Assembly (NCBI GenBank): GCA_022866885.1
Contig: JALHWS010000129.1
Location: 1-6,865, forward strand
Direction of reading: 5' to 3'
Source of the DNA: Candidatus Microgenomates bacterium
Lineage (GTDB): Bacteria > Patescibacteriota > Microgenomatia > 2-02-FULL-39-11
Length of the DNA stretch: 6,865 nt
Made by a program: the position numbers and the translations under genes. Below the pieces are notes generated by a model, which was not told where the DNA came from, made no database searches, and worked only from the letters and a program-made list of their open reading frames with translations. This document shows, piece by piece, positions 3,845-6,865 of this stretch (positions are counted from its first letter, which is position 1; every line of letters begins with the position of its first letter).

Positions 3845-6003
3845 AATCTTCTTCGGGGGCGGCCGAAGGAGCCTTCGCGGCGAGGTGGTCTGGCTTGCGG
3901 CGGGCGTTTCTTGGCGTCTTCGCCGAAAAGCATGGAAAGGTTGATTCTTCCCTGATCGTCTATATCCGTCACCCGGACAGTCACTGGTTGGCCTATTTTC
4001 ACCAAAGTGGCCGGGTCTGAAACGAAGCCGGTGGACATCTGCGAGACGTGGACCATGCCTTCGCGACCGGGGAGAATTTCGACAAAAACGCCGAAGGAAA
4101 GGATCCGTTTGACAATTCCCTGGTAAACTTCTTCCGGTTGGACTTCCTTGATAATGCCTGAAATCCATTTGACGGCGACGTCCACTTTTTGCGGATCAAT
4201 CCCGGTAATAGTCACCTTGCCGTCGTCATCAACATTGATATCGCAGCCGGTTTCGGCAATAATCTGGCGGATGATTTTTCCTCCCGGACCGATAATTTCC
4301 CCGATTTTCTCCTGAGGGATGGTCAAAATAGAAACTCTGGGCGCATATTGGGAAAGATTCGGCCGAGGTTTGGGTAAAACAGTCAACATTTTCTCCAAAA
4401 TATGCAGCCGGCCTTCCTTGGCTTTTTCAAGCGATTCTTCAATAATTTTTTCGGTCAGGCCGTCATTTTTCACATCTAATTGGATAGCAGTAATGCCGGT
4501 AGTGGTACCGGCGACTTTGAAATCCATATCGCCAAAGAAATCTTCAAGGCCGATGATGTCAGTCAAAAGAATATTCTTGTCGCCTTCGGCGACCAATCCG
4601 ATGGCCAGTCCGGCTACCGGGGTTTTAATCGGGACACCGGCATCCATCAAAGCCAAGGTTGAACCGCAGGCGGAAGCCATGGAAGTGGAGCCGTTGGAAG
4701 ACATCACTTCCGAAACCAGTCTGATGGTGTAAGGAAAATCAGTTTGAGAAGGAACAACCGGCAAAAGGGCCCGTTCGGCCAGAGCGCCGTGGCCGATTTC
4801 CCGCCGGGATGGAAAACCGACGCGGCCGGTTTCGCCGACTGAGTAAGGCGGCATACTGTAATGATGCATGTATCTTTTGGCGGTTTCTCCTTCGGGGCTT
4901 TCGATCAGTTGTTCAAGCGAGGGAGAACCGAGGGTAGCCACCGTCAAAACCTGGGTTTGGCCTCTTTTAAACATGGCCGAGCCGTGAGTCCGCGGCAACA
5001 GACTGACTTCACCGGTGATTTCCCTGACTGTTTTGGTATCCCGGCCGTCCGGCCTTTTGCCTTTTTCCAAAATATTTTCGCGGACCTGTTTTTTGAAAAG
5101 ATATTCCAGGGTTTTTTCAATTTGATTTTTTTCGTATTCCTCGGCATATTTTTCGGCTATTTCTTCAGTCAGGATTTTCAACTCGTCGCCTTCCCGTTCC
5201 TGGGAAACGCGGGCGAGAATAATTTCCCCGATTTTTTCTTTGTATTCTTTTTCCAGTTTCTTGATTAATTTTTCATCCGCTTCATTTCCTGTGACAGTTA
5301 GTTTTTTCTTGCCGGCTTCTTTGGTCAGTTGCTTGATGCAGTCAATGACCCGGGCGATTTCTTTTTGGGCAAAACTGATGCCGGATAAAACAATTTTTTC
5401 AGGCAGTTCATTAATGCCTGCTTCCAACATCATCACTTTTTTATCAGTAGATGAAACAATCAAATCCATTTCCGAAAATTCCATTTCCTTGTTTCCCGGA
5501 TTGGCAAAGAAACCGCTTTCACCGTTTTTAGGCGGGACGTAGCCGACTCGGACCGCACCGATTGGTCCGTTCCAGGGAATCGGAGAAAGCGAAAGGGCGG
5601 CTGAAGTGGCGACCATTCCTAAAATATCCGGTTCGTTCTCTCCGTCGACGGATAAAACAGTGATGATAACTTGAATGTCATGGTGATAATTTTTATCAAA
5701 AAGCGGTCTGATCGTGCGGTCAATCAACCGGGCTCTTAAAATCGCATCGTCTGACGGGCGGCCTTCACGTTTGACCCAGCGGCTGCCTTTGATCCGTCCG
5801 CCGGCATAAAGCCTTTCGACGTATTCGACGGTTAAAGGGAAATAGCTGAGTTTTGATTCTTCTTTGGAGGCGACCACAGTGGCGATCACCATAGTATCAC
5901 CATATCTGGCCAAGACTGCGGCAGTCGCCTGTTCGGCAAACCGGCCGACTTCCAAAGTCAGAGAACGGCCACCGATTTCTACGGATTTTGAAATTATTTT
6001 CAT
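3841..6003 (-). CDS. pnp: Polynucleotide phosphorylase (PNPase)
   Basis: 720 residues, normal full length. It degrades RNA 3'-5' by phosphorolysis, releasing nucleoside diphosphates, as a cytoplasmic trimer, often with a degradosome. Domains in order: first RNase PH-like core about 10-145, all-helical linker about 150-310, RPDGRD at 317-322 opening the second RNase PH core (to about 545), KH domain about 555-615 with IGPGGKIIRQ (571-580), and S1 domain about 622-693 (GIVKRILSFGVFVEI), then a basic Pro/Arg tail ending RPRRRF. Active-site residues known from E. coli can be matched: R400/R401 in FPSRREIGHG, S439-S441 in SNGSTSMASACG, D488, D494 and K496 in DFFGDMDFK. It follows rpsO on the same strand. 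A hairpin and a promoter lie in the gap. The start is supported by standard family N-terminus (MKIISKSVEIGG); only a weak purine run precedes it. The gene ends interlocked with the PIN toxin stop. Confidence 0.98.
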   Translation of the reverse strand: MKIISKSVEIGGRSLTLEVGRFAEQATAAVLARYGDTMVIATVVASKEESKLSYFPLTVEYVERLYAGGRIKGSRWVKREGRPSDDAILRARLIDRTIRPLFDKNYHHDIQVIITVLSVDGENEPDILGMVATSAALSLSPIPWNGPIGAVRVGYVPPKNGESGFFANPGNKEMEFSEMDLIVSSTDKKVMMLEAGINELPEKIVLSGISFAQKEIARVIDCIKQLTKEAGKKKLTVTGNEADEKLIKKLEKEYKEKIGEIILARVSQEREGDELKILTEEIAEKYAEEYEKNQIEKTLEYLFKKQVRENILEKGKRPDGRDTKTVREITGEVSLLPRTHGSAMFKRGQTQVLTVATLGSPSLEQLIESPEGETAKRYMHHYSMPPYSVGETGRVGFPSRREIGHGALAERALLPVVPSQTDFPYTIRLVSEVMSSNGSTSMASACGSTLALMDAGVPIKTPVAGLAIGLVAEGDKNILLTDIIGLEDFFGDMDFKVAGTTTGITAIQLDVKNDGLTEKIIEESLEKAKEGRLHILEKMLTVLPKPRPNLSQYAPRVSILTIPQEKIGEIIGPGGKIIRQIIAETGCDINVDDDGKVTITGIDPQKVDVAVKWISGIIKEVQPEEVYQGIVKRILSFGVFVEILPGREGMVHVSQMSTGFVSDPATLVKIGQPVTVRVTDIDDQGRINLSMLFGEDAKKRPPQARPPRREGSFGRPRRRF
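3848..3871 (+). other. GC-rich hairpin just after the toxin stop codon
   Basis: CTTCTTCGG pairs with CCGAAGGAG around a GGGCGG loop (one G-T pair on the plus strand), starting 4 bp after the toxin stop and inside the last codons of pnp. Plus-strand RNA has no U-run after it. On the minus strand one pair becomes C-A and only ATTTT follows. It may stabilise or pause the 3' ends, but a true terminator is doubtful in either direction. Confidence 0.3.
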
Positions 6004-6029
6004 TTTTTCTTTATTCGTTGTGATACGAG

Positions 6030-6058
6030 GTTATAAGAGGTTCTTTCGTTGCTTTCAA
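6030..6058 (-). promoter_or_regulatory. Promoter of pnp
   Basis: Minus-strand TTGAAA (6053-6058), a 17-bp spacer and TATAAC (6030-6035). Transcription would begin near 6023, giving a leader of about 20 nt. The -10 overlaps the 3' arm of the intergenic hairpin, so transcripts from this promoter would lack that hairpin while read-through from rpsO would carry it. Confidence 0.5.
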
Positions 6059-6083
6059 TTATTATTAATGAGAAGCTCTTATA
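6032..6083 (-). promoter_or_regulatory. rpsO-pnp intergenic hairpin (RNase III-type candidate)
   Basis: In minus-strand RNA, TATAAGAGCTTCT (6071-6083) can pair with AGAACCTCTTATA (6032-6044); 12 of 13 pairs form, with one C-C mismatch and a 26-nt loop. In E. coli a long hairpin at this same place is cut by RNase III and mediates PNPase autocontrol (established). Equivalence here is inference. Confidence 0.45.
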
Positions 6084-6086
6084 TTT

Positions 6087-6116
6087 CTATCTCTATTATA
6101 CTATTTTATAAGTTTA
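6087..6116 (-). promoter_or_regulatory. Possible second pnp promoter overlapping the rpsO stop
   Basis: On the minus strand, TTGCTA spanning the last rpsO codons is followed after 18 bp by a perfect TATAAT. A transcript from here would include the intergenic hairpin in a leader of about 80 nt. The stretch is AT-rich, so the match could be chance. Coordinates are approximate at the upstream end. Confidence 0.3.
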
Positions 6117-6452
6117 TTTAGCAATCTTCAATTTTTTGATAATGTCTTTATACCTGTCTTCGGATTTTTTCTGCAAGTATGTAAGAAGCCTTCTTCTTTT
6201 AGAAACCATGCCCAAAAGACCGCGCCTGGAATGATCGTCTTTGGGATTTTCTTTCAGGTGGCCGACCAGTTTTTCGATCGTGTGGGTAAGAAGGGCAACC
6301 TGAACTTCAGGACTGCCGGTGTCGCCGTTTTTGATGGCGTACTCGGAAATGATTTTTTTCTTGTCGCTTTCGCTGACTTGGTTTTTGGGTGCAACTTTTG
6401 TTGCTGCTACTGCTTTTGCTATTGCCTTTACTGCTGTCTTTGACGGTGCCAT
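6114..6452 (-). CDS. rpsO: 30S ribosomal protein S15
   Basis: 112 residues against the usual 88-90. Residues about 25-112 are a full S15: KKKIISEYAIKNGDTGSPEVQ (DTGS at 44-47), helix 2, HSRRGLLGMVSKRRRLLTYL (74-93) for 16S rRNA binding, and a normal C-terminal helix. S15 binds the central domain of 16S rRNA early in 30S assembly. The extra 24 N-terminal residues are Ala/Lys-rich (TAVKAIAKAVAATKVAPK) and probably an unstructured, RNA-contacting tail. The start at 6452 is favoured because a TTGAGA-17-TATAAT promoter ends 8 bp before it and no alternative ATG exists before the conserved domain. The mRNA would be essentially leaderless with no Shine-Dalgarno. pnp follows on the same strand, the conserved pairing seen in many bacteria. 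Confidence 0.97.
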   Translation of the reverse strand: MAPSKTAVKAIAKAVAATKVAPKNQVSESDKKKIISEYAIKNGDTGSPEVQVALLTHTIEKLVGHLKENPKDDHSRRGLLGMVSKRRRLLTYLQKKSEDRYKDIIKKLKIAK

Positions 6453-6460
6453 AGAGGATT

Positions 6461-6489
6461 ATTATACCGTATTCCCCTTCAAATCTCAA
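6461..6489 (-). promoter_or_regulatory. rpsO promoter giving a near-leaderless mRNA
   Basis: Minus-strand TTGAGA (6484-6489), a 17-bp spacer and a perfect TATAAT (6461-6466). Only 8 bp separate the -10 from the ATG, so the start site falls at 0-2 nt before the start codon. The promoter begins 11 bp after the stop of the upstream gene. Confidence 0.7.
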
Positions 6490-6500
6490 TGGTTGTTTTT

Positions 6501-6865
6501 TTATAAAAGCGTTGAGCCTTTGAAGATTTTGGGTTTCAACCAGTCCGGCGGAGCCTCATTTTGCTGGTTTCTGGCTCCCTGTTCCGGCTGGTGAAAAGCG
6601 GGTGCGGGATTGGACGGTTTCTTAACCGGATTTTTTTGCATGAAAGGCTGTTTTTGAAATTGCCCGAAATTCGGCTTTTGTGAAGACATAGGATAAGTTT
6701 GCTGTTTTATTGGCGGAGAAAAGGGAGAAAAAGGCGAAGGATAATTCTGGCCTAAATTTTGGTTAAAGCCAGGGCTTGGTTGGACCGAAGAAGACGAAGT
6801 TTTCTTCGTGCCGCTTTTGAGGCATAAAGCCACTGTTTCAAAGGTACCGGCAGTGGTTTGGGGAG
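6501..6865 (-). CDS. C-terminal end of an unrecognised protein with Pro/Gln/Ser-rich tail, partial
   Basis: The frame is open to the right window edge and ends at a TAA at 6501-6503, giving at least 121 residues. The visible part begins PQTTAGTFETVALCLKSGTKK, which may be the end of a folded domain, and continues as a tail of about 95 residues rich in Pro, Gln, Ser, Asn and Phe (for example SPFSPFSPP and FGQFQKQPFMQK) ending PPDWLKPKIFKGSTLL. The tail looks disordered and low in complexity. A GTG at 6833 could be read as a start, but in-frame coding continues upstream of it, so I treat the gene as truncated by the window. No family could be assigned. The last motif (DWLKPKIF) might be a short binding peptide. 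rpsO starts 48 bp downstream from its own promoter. Confidence 0.6.
   Translation of the reverse strand, partial: PQTTAGTFETVALCLKSGTKKTSSSSVQPSPGFNQNLGQNYPSPFSPFSPPIKQQTYPMSSQKPNFGQFQKQPFMQKNPVKKPSNPAPAFHQPEQGARNQQNEAPPDWLKPKIFKGSTLL

Noticed and set aside
4189..5542. Several plus-strand open frames within pnp
   Set aside because: They lie inside a clearly conserved full-length pnp gene and show no motifs of their own.
6501..6833. Complete gene starting at GTG 6833
   Set aside because: The frame stays open and protein-like to the window edge, so the GTG is more likely internal.
1..6865. CRISPR array, transposase or integrase
   Set aside because: No regularly spaced repeats and no DDE, tyrosine or serine recombinase motifs in any convincing frame.

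Overview
The window looks like a piece of a small-genome bacterium of the Patescibacteria (Candidate Phyla Radiation) type. This is inference. It rests on a Lon-like N-terminal domain of a kind I associate with that group, a lysine/alanine-rich extension on ribosomal protein S15, very short 5' leaders, and almost no Shine-Dalgarno sequences. No 16S rRNA or other decisive marker is present.

The right half (about 3841-6865) is a housekeeping block on the minus strand with relatively high GC. It holds the C-terminal end of an unrecognised protein with a Pro/Gln/Ser-rich tail, then rpsO (S15), then pnp (polynucleotide phosphorylase). The rpsO-pnp order is the same as in many bacteria. rpsO has a near-consensus promoter that would give an almost leaderless mRNA. 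The 110-bp rpsO-pnp gap carries a 13/13 imperfect hairpin and a probable pnp promoter.

The left half (about 560-3844) is an AT-rich accessory segment whose genes all run on the plus strand, against the flanking minus-strand genes. In order it encodes a HExxH metallopeptidase-like protein, an RNase H-fold protein coupled by TAATG to a small one-helix membrane protein, and an RBBP9-like serine hydrolase. A type II toxin-antitoxin pair follows (AbrB-type antitoxin and PIN-domain toxin). Two AT-rich leaders of more than 100 nt, each with hairpins, precede the first genes, and a 30-bp imperfect direct repeat brackets the first three. The toxin gene runs into pnp tail to tail, with the two stop codons interlocked.

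At the far left, on the minus strand, is the 5' part of a Lon-like gene. Its similarity to Lon stops where the Walker A loop should be and a hydrophobic hairpin follows.

The strongest regulatory signals lie around the toxin-antitoxin promoter: a perfect 28-bp palindrome upstream, and a 26-bp near-perfect dyad laid over the -10 element of a near-consensus promoter. No CRISPR array, complete tRNA, rRNA or transposase gene was seen. All functional statements come from reading motifs by eye; no database search was run.
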